A DNA stretch of 29,358 nt from assembly GCA_964460315.1 (NCBI GenBank), contig CAYWPQ010000019.1, positions 1 to 29,358 of the forward strand, given 5' to 3'. The position numbers and the translations under genes were made by a program. Source of the DNA: Lacustribacter sp964460315 (lineage in GTDB: Bacteria; Pseudomonadota; Gammaproteobacteria; Burkholderiales; Burkholderiaceae_A). The notes below the pieces were generated by a model. That model did no database searches. It worked only from the letters and a program-made list of their open reading frames with translations, and was not told the origin of the DNA. Shown in pieces: positions 15,722-23,831 of the stretch. Each line of letters begins with the position of its first letter. Positions within the stretch are counted from its first letter, which is position 1.

Positions 15722-16615
15722 ATGAAGGCGCTTTTGCTTGTGGATTGTGGCAACTCGGCGATTAAGTCGCAGTGGGTGTTGATGAATACTCGTCAGTCCG
15801 CCCGTGGCCAGGATGGATGGCGGACAGGAGACGTGGTCTCATGCGTCAATTCCGAAGTCACGGTCGAGTTGCTGTTAAGCCAGTGGCGCCATGCCGCCCA
15901 TTCATTGGGCGGACTGGCAGGTCGGGAGATCGAAATTTCCTGGCTTTCAGTGGGCCCTGCGGCAGCGAGCGACTGCGTGGCTTCGGCCTTCCAGACTTTC
16001 GCTGGAAAACCACCAAGGCAACGCGTGCATTCAGAAAGCTTTTGGCAAGGCCATTCGCTTCAAGGTCCACACCGAACCATACGAATGGGTAACGGTTATG
16101 CCCAGCCCCAACAGCTTGGTGCTGATCGTTGGATCTCGGCAGTCGGGGCACTGGCGATGGGTTTGCTTGCGCCTCGCGAAGCGGGGGAGTCTCGTCATCT
16201 GATTGTGAGTGCGGGCACGGCCACCACAGTGGATCTCATCGGCCTGGAGAGGGAAGAGCCATCAGGGCCTTGTGAGGCCAAGTTTCTTGGCGGCTGGATA
16301 TGGCCAGGCTTGGGACTGATGACTCAGAGTCTTCAGTCGGGCACACGCGATCTTCAATACGAACTTGACCGCGCGGTGTTGAGTCGGCAGCTTGGGCCAG
16401 CCACCGATTCTCGAACCGCCATCAGCTTGGGTGTGGCCTTGGCTCAGGCTGCACCGCTGATTCGTCTGTTGGAAGAGATCCGGCCCGAAACCATGCTTCT
16501 GCATGGCGGTGCAGCCGATTTTCTTGGCGATGCAATGATTCAGCTGGGCGCAACCATGAGGCCTGTGTCTGTGCACGACCTGTCACTTCGCGGCCTTCAG
16601 GCTGTGTCGGCCTGA
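15722..16615 (+). CDS. coaX: Type III pantothenate kinase
   Basis: A 297-residue ASKHA-fold kinase that phosphorylates pantothenate in the first step of coenzyme A synthesis. Motifs visible are the N-terminal LLVDCGNSAIK (Asp8, Gly10, Asn11), LGADRW at about 133, and SAGTATTVDLI at about 162-172, the pantothenate and phosphate-binding elements of CoaX. Type III enzymes use monovalent cations and are not inhibited by CoA. birA-coaX is a common betaproteobacterial pair. Its 3' end overlaps that of the convergent rfaE2 by 19 bp. Confidence 0.92.
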   Translation: MKALLLVDCGNSAIKSQWVLMNTRQSARGQDGWRTGDVVSCVNSEVTVELLLSQWRHAAHSLGGLAGREIEISWLSVGPAAASDCVASAFQTFAGKPPRQRVHSESFWQGHSLQGPHRTIRMGNGYAQPQQLGADRWISAVGALAMGLLAPREAGESRHLIVSAGTATTVDLIGLEREEPSGPCEAKFLGGWIWPGLGLMTQSLQSGTRDLQYELDRAVLSRQLGPATDSRTAISLGVALAQAAPLIRLLEEIRPETMLLHGGAADFLGDAMIQLGATMRPVSVHDLSLRGLQAVSA

Positions 16616-17091
16616 CGAATCTTTGCCAGCATGCGGGTGGTCGAGCGCTCGTGCTCAAAGGGGATGGAGAGAACTCTGCCCCCGAGTGACCGAACAAAGT
16701 CCGCCCCGACAATCTTGTCGACCGCCCAGTCGCCACCCTTCACCAGGACCTGTGGCCGAACAAGGTGAATCAGGGCTTCGGGCGTGTCTTCGGAAAACCA
16801 GGTGACCAAGGAGACACTCTCAAGCGAGGCCACCACGGCAAGACGATCAGCAAGCGCATTGATGGGCCGGTCAGCGCCCTTACCCAGACGGCGAGTGGAT
16901 GCGTCATCGTTTAAGGCCACGACCAGTGAAGCGCCCTCGGCACGTGCCTGCGCAAGGTAGGTCACATGGCCGCGATGCAAAAGATCAAACACGCCATTGG
17001 TGAATACGCACGGCAAGGCGAGCCGTCGGACCCGCCGCTCAAGATCGTCGGGTGAGCAGATTTTTTGTTCGAAATCCGGGGCGACAGCCAA
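16597..17091 (-). CDS. rfaE2: D-glycero-beta-D-manno-heptose 1-phosphate adenylyltransferase
   Basis: A 164-residue stand-alone nucleotidyltransferase equal to the C-terminal domain of E. coli HldE. It makes ADP-heptose for the LPS inner core. FTNGVFDLLHRGHV holds the HxGH motif (His39-Gly41-His42), and LVKGGDW plus ERSTTRM near the C-terminus are typical. The start appears to be TTG at 17091: the frame closes with TAA at 17112-17110, which is the stop of the preceding gene, and no ATG or GTG is available in the conserved N-terminus. It begins 18 bp after the diiron protein gene, so the long operon from gpx may read through into it. Confidence 0.9.
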   Translation of the reverse strand: MAVAPDFEQKICSPDDLERRVRRLALPCVFTNGVFDLLHRGHVTYLAQARAEGASLVVALNDDASTRRLGKGADRPINALADRLAVVASLESVSLVTWFSEDTPEALIHLVRPQVLVKGGDWAVDKIVGADFVRSLGGRVLSIPFEHERSTTRMLAKIRQADTA

Positions 17092-17109
17092 GGCTCGCGG
17101 GCTGCCGGA

Positions 17110-17955
17110 TTAGGCCAGCGACTTTCGGAAGCGGTTGAGTTCTTGCACGCTCGCAAAGGATTGTTCGAAGAGCAGAGACAAGTTGTGAAGGATGCGTTCC
17201 GCAACCTTGCCTTCCCACTGGGTATCGAAGCGAATCTGTTGGTCAAGCCAACGCTCGAGCCAGCCCGGCTCGGGGGTGCGGCTCTGAACGGTGTCGTTCG
17301 GAAAGAGTGATTCGTTGACATGAAGATTGGTGGGGTGGAGAGCCTGGGTGGTACGACGCGCGCTGGCCATCAACACACCAATTTTTGCGAAGGCCGCCTT
17401 GGCCGTATCACCGGTGGTGACCAAGGCTTTTTTCATGTACCGAAGATAAGCACCGCCGTGACGGGCTTCGTCTTTGGCGATGGTCTCGTAGATCTGCTTG
17501 ATCACAGGTTCGGTGTGCCATTCGGCTGCGCAGCGATACCAGTGGTTCAGACGAATCTCGCCACAGAAATGCAGCATCAGCGTTTCAAGGGGCGGTGCCG
17601 GATCAAATTCGAAACGCACGGCATGGAGTTCGGCTTCGGTGGGGACAAGGTCGGGACGAAATCGTCGCAGGTATTCCATCAAGACCAAGGAGTGCTTCTG
17701 CTCTTCGTAAAACCAGATGGACATGAAGGCAGAAAAATCGCTGTCGTGCTGGTTGTCACGAAGAAACATTTCTGTTGCAGGAAGTGCGGCCCATTCGGTG
17801 ATGGCATTCATCTTGATGGTCTGCGCCTGCTCGTCGCTGAGCAGCGTGCCATCGAATGACTGCCAGTCTATGTCTTTGTCAAGATCCCAGCGCACCCGTT
17901 CAAAGGCACGAAAGAGTTCGGGGTAGAGCATGTCGGTGGCTTGAGGTGTGCGCAT
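17110..17955 (-). CDS. Ferritin-like diiron protein, acyl-ACP desaturase-like
   Basis: A 281-residue, all-helical protein with a carboxylate-bridged diiron site of the ferritin/acyl-ACP desaturase type. Candidate ligands in order are a Glu in the helix TEWAALPATEMF (Glu54 or Glu62), Glu85-x2-His88 (EEQKH), Glu133 (CGEIRLNHWY) and Glu163-x2-His166 (DEARH). Such proteins use O2 to desaturate or oxygenate. No membrane segment is seen, so it acts in the cytosol or at the membrane surface. ATG 17955 is preferred, since the upstream extension overlaps the NTF2-like gene. As the last gene of the light-type operon it may act on fatty acyl chains; its substrate is unknown. Confidence 0.85.
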   Translation of the reverse strand: MRTPQATDMLYPELFRAFERVRWDLDKDIDWQSFDGTLLSDEQAQTIKMNAITEWAALPATEMFLRDNQHDSDFSAFMSIWFYEEQKHSLVLMEYLRRFRPDLVPTEAELHAVRFEFDPAPPLETLMLHFCGEIRLNHWYRCAAEWHTEPVIKQIYETIAKDEARHGGAYLRYMKKALVTTGDTAKAAFAKIGVLMASARRTTQALHPTNLHVNESLFPNDTVQSRTPEPGWLERWLDQQIRFDTQWEGKVAERILHNLSLLFEQSFASVQELNRFRKSLA

Positions 17956-17986
17956 GGTCGTCTCGTCAGATGGCCATATTGTAAGG

Positions 17987-18439
17987 TCAAGACTTTGCGC
18001 TGTGCCCAATTCTTTGTCTAAGCCAACGGACAATTCGACCCACCAAAGGAAGGGCTTCAAAAAGCAATGAGGCATCCCAGTAATCGACGTGGCGATCGAT
18101 CAGCCCCTGTGGGTTAAGGGTTAAAAGGCTTACCCCGGGAATGGATTGCCGCGGCTTGCCTGGCCCCATGGCGAACTCAAAATTCCAGCCAACCACCAGT
18201 TCTTTGTCATTGACAGCGGGCGTACCCAGCAGGCGGACTTCCGTGAAGCGCGGGTTCTCAAGGTGTTGAAACATGGACTGATACACCTGCGCCACGGATT
18301 CACGCCCGCGGACTGTCTGAAAGGGGTCGGTGAAGGTGGCGTCAATCGAGTAACGCTGCGCAAGCTGGCACGTTGAATCGACGGTGAGTGATTCGGCCAG
18401 TGTTTTAAAAAGTGCAAAGTCGAACGAGGCGTGTGTCAT
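17987..18439 (-). CDS. NTF2/SnoaL-like protein
   Basis: A 150-residue protein with the cone-shaped NTF2-like fold. It shows an N-terminal helix pair, YSIDATFTDPFQTVRGRESVA (the usual D-P-F-x-x-x-x-G pattern), VRLLGTPAVNDKELVVGWNFEF and a closing HVDYWD motif. Members bind small hydrophobic ligands or act as isomerases and cyclases; the HVDYWD subgroup commonly travels with SDR, DUF3833, DUF1365 and Cfa-like genes, as here. No exact reaction can be named. It lies 9 bp after the SDR stop and 31 bp before the diiron gene. Confidence 0.82.
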   Translation of the reverse strand: MTHASFDFALFKTLAESLTVDSTCQLAQRYSIDATFTDPFQTVRGRESVAQVYQSMFQHLENPRFTEVRLLGTPAVNDKELVVGWNFEFAMGPGKPRQSIPGVSLLTLNPQGLIDRHVDYWDASLLFEALPLVGRIVRWLRQRIGHSAKS

Positions 18440-18448
18440 CAGTGGCTC

Positions 18449-19228
18449 TTACTTTGGGATCGTTTTGCGAATCAGCCTGAAGTAGAGGCGGTAAGGAATG
18501 ATTCGTAGCCACTTGAGCCAACGGGTGAATCGCTTGGGATAATGAATGTCGAATTCTCCACGTGCAAGCCCGCGAAGGGTTTCGCGCGCAGCTTCCTCCG
18601 GCCGAATGATGGCCGGCATGGTAAAGCTGTTTTTCTTGGTGAGCCGCGTGTCCACGAAACCTGGGCAGACCACGGAAACGGCAACATGATGTTTGGCCAG
18701 CTCGAGGTAATTCACTTCGGCAAGATAGGTGAGCGCTGCTTTGCTCGCGCCATAGGCTGCTGCCTGAGGCAGGCCGCGGTAGCCCGCCACACTGGACACC
18801 AAGACCCAATGCCGCTGGCGATCGGGCGCAGCAGCCCAAGACTTAAGAAGCTGCGCCAGCCCCGAATAGGCCGAGAGCGTGTTCACCTCGAAGGTTTCCC
18901 GAACGGCATCGAGGTTGAGCGCGTCGCTGGCCATGGGGTGATAGACACCGGCCACCCAAAGCACCACATCCGGTGTGGCGTCTTGGCCTTGAAGAAAGGC
19001 CAAAGCCTGAGCGATGGATTCCGGCTGGCTCACATCCATGGCAATCACATGGGCGGGGCTGGGGTTTAATTGGGTCAGGCTTTCGGTACGTCGCGCGCTG
19101 GCGATGACGAATGCACCCTCTCGAATGAGCAGCTCAGTGAGCGCCAGGCCAATCCCTGCGGAGGCCCCGACCACCCATACCTTCTTGCCTGGCCAATGGG
19201 TGATGGGCGGGTTCAGGGGCTTAAACAC
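18449..19228 (-). CDS. SDR family oxidoreductase
   Basis: A 259-residue short-chain dehydrogenase/reductase. The NAD(P)-binding GASAGIG is at about 21-27, the structural NxxA region reads WVAGV, and the catalytic triad is Ser in VSSVAGY with Tyr-x3-Lys in YGASK. ARRTE after the second strand suggests NADP preference. A basic C-terminal segment (FTRWLKWLRIIPYRLYFRLIRK) looks suited to lie on a membrane. The start codon is GTG at 19228. It fits an operon modifying membrane lipids, but the substrate is not known. Confidence 0.9.
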   Translation of the reverse strand: MFKPLNPPITHWPGKKVWVVGASAGIGLALTELLIREGAFVIASARRTESLTQLNPSPAHVIAMDVSQPESIAQALAFLQGQDATPDVVLWVAGVYHPMASDALNLDAVRETFEVNTLSAYSGLAQLLKSWAAAPDRQRHWVLVSSVAGYRGLPQAAAYGASKAALTYLAEVNYLELAKHHVAVSVVCPGFVDTRLTKKNSFTMPAIIRPEEAARETLRGLARGEFDIHYPKRFTRWLKWLRIIPYRLYFRLIRKTIPK

Positions 19229-19240
19229 GATCCGGCCCCT

Positions 19241-19813
19241 TCACTTCTTAAAGGACAGGGTGACTTCCCCTAGACGAATGCCCCATTTGCTGAAGGTGGC
19301 CCGGTTGAGCATGACCTTGTCGTCAATGAGAAGCATCCAGTCGTCGAAGTCCAGGCCGATGGTGCCTCCCCGAAATGGAAGGTTCATGGTGTATTGCCAA
19401 CGCAGGGTGTTGCCATAGACCTGGCCAATGGCCTGCCCGGCAACATCATCAGCGGTTCCAATGTAACGGCCATTGCCAAGGGATTTCAGCTTCCAGATGC
19501 GTTTTTGTTTTTCGCCATCGGACCAGTCAAAGCTTTCGTCAAGAATGCCCTCATCGCCATTCCAGCTGGCTTTGATGGTGACGACAAAGCGTCGTTCCAC
19601 TTCGCCGCTTCGGTTTTGAACCATGCCCCAGCCGGTGATCTCGCCATTGAAATATTGTTTGAGATCAAGTGCAGGCTTTTCGTTTTGATAACGCAGTGGG
19701 TCGGGGCCTGCGCAGCCCGCAACCAAAACCGCGGTGATGAATAGGCCAAGCCACAAGACAAGACGTTGACGGATGGGTTGCAAACGATGGCCGAGAGCAT
19801 GTGAGCGGATCAT
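19241..19813 (-). CDS. DUF3833 family lipoprotein
   Basis: A 190-residue predicted lipoprotein with a hydrophobic N-terminus (18-32) and lipobox VAGC with Cys34. The body has the DUF3833 signatures: the early LDLKQYFNGEITGWGMVQNRSGE, the FDWSDGEKQKRIWKL segment, and DFDDWMLLIDDKVMLNRATFSKWG. This is a beta-rich, probably lipocalin-like barrel, suited to binding lipids at the periplasmic face. Function is not established, but homologues recur in photo-oxidative stress clusters with Cfa-like and DUF1365 genes. The ATG at 19813 overlaps the MFS stop as ATGA, fixing the start. Confidence 0.85.
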   Translation of the reverse strand: MIRSHALGHRLQPIRQRLVLWLGLFITAVLVAGCAGPDPLRYQNEKPALDLKQYFNGEITGWGMVQNRSGEVERRFVVTIKASWNGDEGILDESFDWSDGEKQKRIWKLKSLGNGRYIGTADDVAGQAIGQVYGNTLRWQYTMNLPFRGGTIGLDFDDWMLLIDDKVMLNRATFSKWGIRLGEVTLSFKK

Positions 19814-21093
19814 GATGGTTCCTTTTGAAAAAGAGGCTGTCGCTGAAGCCGGGCGAGGGCGACGATGGCCATGCACTTCAACGCGCAGGGCACACCCGCG
19901 TAGGCCCATTGCAAAGCAGTGAGATTCGTTTGGGAGGCAATGGTTTCACCGGGCACATAATTCATCAGGGTGAGCGCGGGCAAGGCCAGGCCTGCAGCCA
20001 GCGCCAGCGCAAGCTTGATCACCAGATTCCAGATTCCAAAATAGCTGGCCTCATGCTGCCCTCGATGCCCTTTACGGTCGATGATGCGACCCACCAAAAC
20101 CGGCGGGCAGACGAGTTCGGCGCCGAGTGCAAAGCCTGTAGCCAGGCAGATGATTGTGAAGGCGGTGATGTCACCCGCGCCGAGCGTGAGTGTCCAGATG
20201 AACGCGGCCACAGCAATACCCATGGCCAATACCCAGACCACGATGGGCCCAAGCCTGCGGCTTGCCCATGACCAAAAAGCCACGCTGGCCGCTGCCGCAA
20301 CGAAGTAGCCGCCAAGAAGGAGGCTTGAGACATCGGCCGATGCCCCAAGAAGATCACGCATAAAAAATAGAACCAGTGTTGCTGGAATGGCATTGGCCAG
20401 TGCATTGACGCTGAAGGCCAAAAGCAGGGCTCGGAATTCCGGTACCGCCAAAAGATGTTTCCACCCTGATTCTGAGTGGGCCGCTCTGGACGGCCTGGCT
20501 CCTGCGCCAAATCTCTGCAGGCCACGCGTTGCAATAATGGCAAGCAGTCCCACGGTGAGCAAAACGCCAGCCATCAGAACGCCCGACTGTTGGGCCGACA
20601 GCGCGGCAGCGGTGATCACACCCACCAGCGACCAGGTTTCTCGGGCGGCAATCAGGTTGGATTGTTCGTTGGCGTTGGCTGTCCAGGCGACGGCCCAGCT
20701 CTGATGGGCAAGCGTTGCAACGCTGTTGGAGAGTGAGACCGCCAAAGCGGTGACCCCAAGCCACACAAGGCCAAGCCATGATGCCGAGTGTTGGGCGCTC
20801 AGCCATTGTGCCGGGGGATTCACCAGCAGTGAAAGACTAATCCCCATGACGGCAAGCCCCGCGGCCAGCCAGACCCAAAGACCCAAATGACTCTGGTCAA
20901 TGCGTCGACCAATCCATGGGTCGGCGAAGGCGTCGGTCAGCCGGGTGAGCATGAGTACAAGCCCCACCAGGCCTAGGTTCAGACCAAGAGCCTCGGCGTA
21001 AAGCGCCGGTGTGAGAAGGTAAAGCGGAAGCGCCGCAAAGGCCAGGGCGAAGCCTGGCAGACCATAGCGCAGGCTGCTCGACAACGAGATCAT
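19810..21093 (-). CDS. MFS transporter (GPH/MFS_2-like)
   Basis: A 427-residue inner-membrane protein with about 12 hydrophobic segments. The loop after helix 2 reads LTRLTDAFADPWIGRRID, the D-A-x-x-D-P-x-x-G-x-x-x-D pattern of the sugar-cation symporter-like (MFS_2) branch. RQDARHDTM upstream of ATG 21093 is not conserved-looking, so 21093 is used in place of the longer frame to 21195. Transported substrate is unknown. Transporters of this branch accompany Cfa-like, DUF3833 and DUF1365 genes in other proteobacteria; lipid or lipid precursor movement would be a guess. It overlaps the DUF3833 gene by 4 bp. Confidence 0.85.
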   Translation of the reverse strand: MISLSSSLRYGLPGFALAFAALPLYLLTPALYAEALGLNLGLVGLVLMLTRLTDAFADPWIGRRIDQSHLGLWVWLAAGLAVMGISLSLLVNPPAQWLSAQHSASWLGLVWLGVTALAVSLSNSVATLAHQSWAVAWTANANEQSNLIAARETWSLVGVITAAALSAQQSGVLMAGVLLTVGLLAIIATRGLQRFGAGARPSRAAHSESGWKHLLAVPEFRALLLAFSVNALANAIPATLVLFFMRDLLGASADVSSLLLGGYFVAAAASVAFWSWASRRLGPIVVWVLAMGIAVAAFIWTLTLGAGDITAFTIICLATGFALGAELVCPPVLVGRIIDRKGHRGQHEASYFGIWNLVIKLALALAAGLALPALTLMNYVPGETIASQTNLTALQWAYAGVPCALKCMAIVALARLQRQPLFQKEPS

Positions 21094-21122
21094 GGTGTCA
21101 TGTCGAGCATCTTGGCGGATGC

Positions 21123-21695
21123 CTAGCGACGTGACAGCAATGGCCCAAGAAGGCTCTGCCGAAGCTTGGGTTCGCTGGTTTTGGGGTCGAGCCAAATGGC
21201 GAAGAAGGCCTTGGCAAATAGAGCATCGTCGACACGGCCAATCGGCTGATCATTGAGTAGAAAGATTGCGGATTTCCCGGGGGTGTAGATGCCGCGAATC
21301 CGGTCGCCTTCCTTCACGTTTGGAAAGATCTGGATCATTTGAGCCAGCCAACGTTGGTGCTCGTCAGGTTTTCCAATTCCAAGCTTTTGAATTTCTTCAA
21401 GGCTTCGCTCGGCAATCTTTTGGCCATCCAGCGACCGGGCGTAGATCAATTCCAGGGCAAAGGGCTGACGGAACAGATCGACCTCAGCCGAGGCGTAGCT
21501 TGTGAAGAGCTTGGCGTCGTAGATCTTCAGGCCAAACCAACGCAGCGTGCCTTCGCCGACAAGCTGCATGCTGCTTGGGGTCGGCGCATTGGCATGGCTC
21601 GCGACGGGCAATAGCCCCATGAGCGCAGCGCATAGCGCTGCGAGAAAGCCATGGCGCAGGGCAAGCTTTGAACGGATGAAAGCGCGGTGAATCAT
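21123..21695 (-). CDS. Chalcone isomerase-like exported protein
   Basis: A 190-residue protein with a signal peptide (to about residue 34-36, VASHANA) followed by a chalcone-isomerase-like domain: GEGTLRWFGLKIYDAKLF, then FALELIYARSLDGQKIAERSLEEI, then GDRIRGIYTPGKSAIFLLND. Bacterial members of this family lack a proven isomerase activity; related folds bind fatty acids. Export to the periplasm plus neighbouring lipid genes fits a fatty-acid-handling role, which is inference. ATG 21695 starts the signal peptide; a longer frame runs back into the methyltransferase gene. It lies 10 bp after that gene. Confidence 0.85.
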   Translation of the reverse strand: MIHRAFIRSKLALRHGFLAALCAALMGLLPVASHANAPTPSSMQLVGEGTLRWFGLKIYDAKLFTSYASAEVDLFRQPFALELIYARSLDGQKIAERSLEEIQKLGIGKPDEHQRWLAQMIQIFPNVKEGDRIRGIYTPGKSAIFLLNDQPIGRVDDALFAKAFFAIWLDPKTSEPKLRQSLLGPLLSRR

Positions 21696-21705
21696 GTGAA
21701 GTCGG

Positions 21706-22974
21706 TTATGCGTGACGAAGGGTGAACTGGGCAACATGAAGGCTCTCCTCTGCAAATCCTGCTTCGCAATAGGCCAGATAAAAACGCCACATGCGCTGGA
21801 ACCGAAGGTCGAATCCAAGTGCTTCGATTGCGGGCTTCTGGGCATCAAAGTTTTTTGCCCATTCGGCAAGCGTACGTCCGTAGTCTTTACCGAAGAAGAA
21901 GGCATCGTCAACCACGAGCCCCTGGGCTTGGGCTCGGCGACGAAATTCGGCAGCGCTCGGTAACATTCCGCCCGGAAAGATGTACTGCTGAATGAAGTCT
22001 GTCCCTTTGCGGTAGCGCTCGAAATGAGCCTCATCGATGGTGATGGTTTGGATCACGGCACGGCCATGATGCTTCAGGCGCTGGGCCACGGTTTTGAAAT
22101 AGGTGTCCCAGTAGCTTTCGCCCACCGCTTCAAACATTTCGATCGACACAATGGCATCAAATTGTTCGGGCGTGTCCCGGTAATCTTGCAGGCGACACTC
22201 AAACCGATGGCTCCCGTGCCGCGTAAGCACGCCGGTGGCCCAGGCCTGCTGCTCGGTCGATAAGGTCAGACCGACATAGCTTGCCTGGGTCTGGCTGAGC
22301 AGCCGGTCGGCCAGACCGCCCCAGCCACACCCGATTTCCAGCACTTGGCATGGGCCGCTGACATTGGCGAGACCAAGATTGGCAATGGCGCGATCGATTT
22401 TTCGATGCTGCCCAGCCTGAAGGTCCAGGCGCTGACCGCTGGCCAGTTGATCATCAAAGAGTGCGCTGGAATAGGTCATGCTTGGGTCAAGCCAAAGGCG
22501 ATAGAAATCGTTGCCGAGGTCGTAGTGGGCCGAGATATTTTTCCGCGCTTGTTTTTTTCGATTGGCGCGCATCAGGTGGCGCAGCTGATCCATGAGCGTG
22601 GACCACCAACGGCCATAGATGAGTGTGCTCATGACCTCGCGATTGATCACCATCACTCGGAGCAGGTGACTGAGATTCGTCGTGGACCAAAGGCCCTGCA
22701 TGTATCCTTCGCCAAACCCAATGTCGCCCCGAGAGACCGCCAGCGAGAGAGCCTGAGGGTCATGGATGGTGATCTGCGCCTGGTGCTCTGGCGCGACGGT
22801 TCCGGAATTGCTGCGGCCGATGAATCGACGGCTGCTTCCATCGGGCAGGGTCATCTCCAGCTCGCCGAGTTCAAGGGACTCCAGCATGCGCAGAACCATC
22901 CGTTCACGGATGCCGAACTGGGCAACGTTTCCTGATTTCGAGGCAAGGGAGGCAGAAGAATTTTGATTGTTCAT
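21706..22974 (-). CDS. Cyclopropane-fatty-acyl-phospholipid synthase family methyltransferase (UfaM-like candidate)
   Basis: A 422-residue SAM-dependent enzyme that adds a C1 unit to double bonds of phospholipid acyl chains. It shows the family pattern HYDLGNDFY at 150-158, SAM motif EIGCGWGG at 213-220, and YSSALF after the substrate loop. Two outcomes are known in the family: cyclopropane formation (Cfa) and C-methylation towards furan fatty acids (UfaM in Rhodobacter). The neighbours, an FAD oxidoreductase, DUF1365, DUF3833 and a light-type regulator, favour the UfaM-like role, but sequence reading alone cannot decide. ATG start; 65 bp separate it from the DUF1365 gene. Confidence 0.92.
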   Translation of the reverse strand: MNNQNSSASLASKSGNVAQFGIRERMVLRMLESLELGELEMTLPDGSSRRFIGRSNSGTVAPEHQAQITIHDPQALSLAVSRGDIGFGEGYMQGLWSTTNLSHLLRVMVINREVMSTLIYGRWWSTLMDQLRHLMRANRKKQARKNISAHYDLGNDFYRLWLDPSMTYSSALFDDQLASGQRLDLQAGQHRKIDRAIANLGLANVSGPCQVLEIGCGWGGLADRLLSQTQASYVGLTLSTEQQAWATGVLTRHGSHRFECRLQDYRDTPEQFDAIVSIEMFEAVGESYWDTYFKTVAQRLKHHGRAVIQTITIDEAHFERYRKGTDFIQQYIFPGGMLPSAAEFRRRAQAQGLVVDDAFFFGKDYGRTLAEWAKNFDAQKPAIEALGFDLRFQRMWRFYLAYCEAGFAEESLHVAQFTLRHA

Positions 22975-23039
22975 AACGACAGTGGGCTGAAGGCGAAATC
23001 GATCACAGAGAAGAGAGTATTCGATTTTTGGTCGGCACC

Positions 23040-23831
23040 TCAGGCCGAAGGTGGCTCCGGGCGTGGCACAAGCTTGGCGCCTTTCAGCCAGAGCCTTAGA
23101 GCCTGCCAGTGAATTCTCAAAATAACACCCATTGAAAAGAGCGGAAAGCCAAGCCAGGCCCGCACCGCTGAGGCATGGGTGAGCGTCTGGACTCGTCCGC
23201 TCATGGAGGTGAGCAGCAGGGCGCCGTTTTCATCACGATATTCAATTCGTGCAAGGTCTTGGCCGCCAAGCCCCGATTTAAAGAAACGAAACGCATAGGC
23301 GCCGCGGATTTCAAAAAACGGAGAGACATAAAAAGCCTTGTCGGCGCGAAGGGTTTCACCGTTGCGAATCGACCCCTGGGGCACAAGCCGCGGCTGCAGA
23401 ACATAGACATGACGATCACCAAAGGTGTTGTTCACCTCGGCAATGACAGCACGCAGGCTGCCATCGGCCCGTTCGCAGAACCAAAAACTCACAGGTTTAA
23501 AGACATAACCCAGCATTTTGGGAAAGGTCTGCAGCCAGATTTCGCCGTCGACATCATGAATTCCAGAGGCCTTGAGTGTGGATTCCGCCCATTCAAGAAG
23601 AGGGCGGCCATCGCCATGGTCGCGGTCATCAACCCTTAAAAGCGCGGATCGATTCACCCCCCAGCCCCACGACCTCGAGGCGTTGGCTTGCGATCGATGA
23701 AGGCTCTTGAGAGGAAGCTGAAGATAGAAGGCGCGATAGCGAAACGCGTGATGAAAGGGCCTTAGCCGAGCATGCCAGACCCGCCCAAGCACCAGACGCG
23801 GTTCATGCTGCCTTGGGGATGCTTGGTTCAT
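23040..23831 (-). CDS. DUF1365 family protein
   Basis: A 263-residue protein. Recognised DUF1365 signatures are GRVWHARLRPFHHAFRYRAF at the N-terminus (cut here at 20 residues), PKMLGYVFKPVSFWFC, VNNTFGDRHVYVL and KAFYVSPFF. A hydrophobic C-terminal stretch precedes a basic segment. The biochemical role is unknown; the gene almost always sits between an FAD-dependent oxidoreductase and a Cfa-like gene, as here, suggesting that the three act on one lipid substrate. The ATG at 23831 makes it overlap the oxidoreductase by 29 bp, a sign of coupling. Confidence 0.88.
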   Translation of the reverse strand: MNQASPRQHEPRLVLGRVWHARLRPFHHAFRYRAFYLQLPLKSLHRSQANASRSWGWGVNRSALLRVDDRDHGDGRPLLEWAESTLKASGIHDVDGEIWLQTFPKMLGYVFKPVSFWFCERADGSLRAVIAEVNNTFGDRHVYVLQPRLVPQGSIRNGETLRADKAFYVSPFFEIRGAYAFRFFKSGLGGQDLARIEYRDENGALLLTSMSGRVQTLTHASAVRAWLGFPLFSMGVILRIHWQALRLWLKGAKLVPRPEPPSA

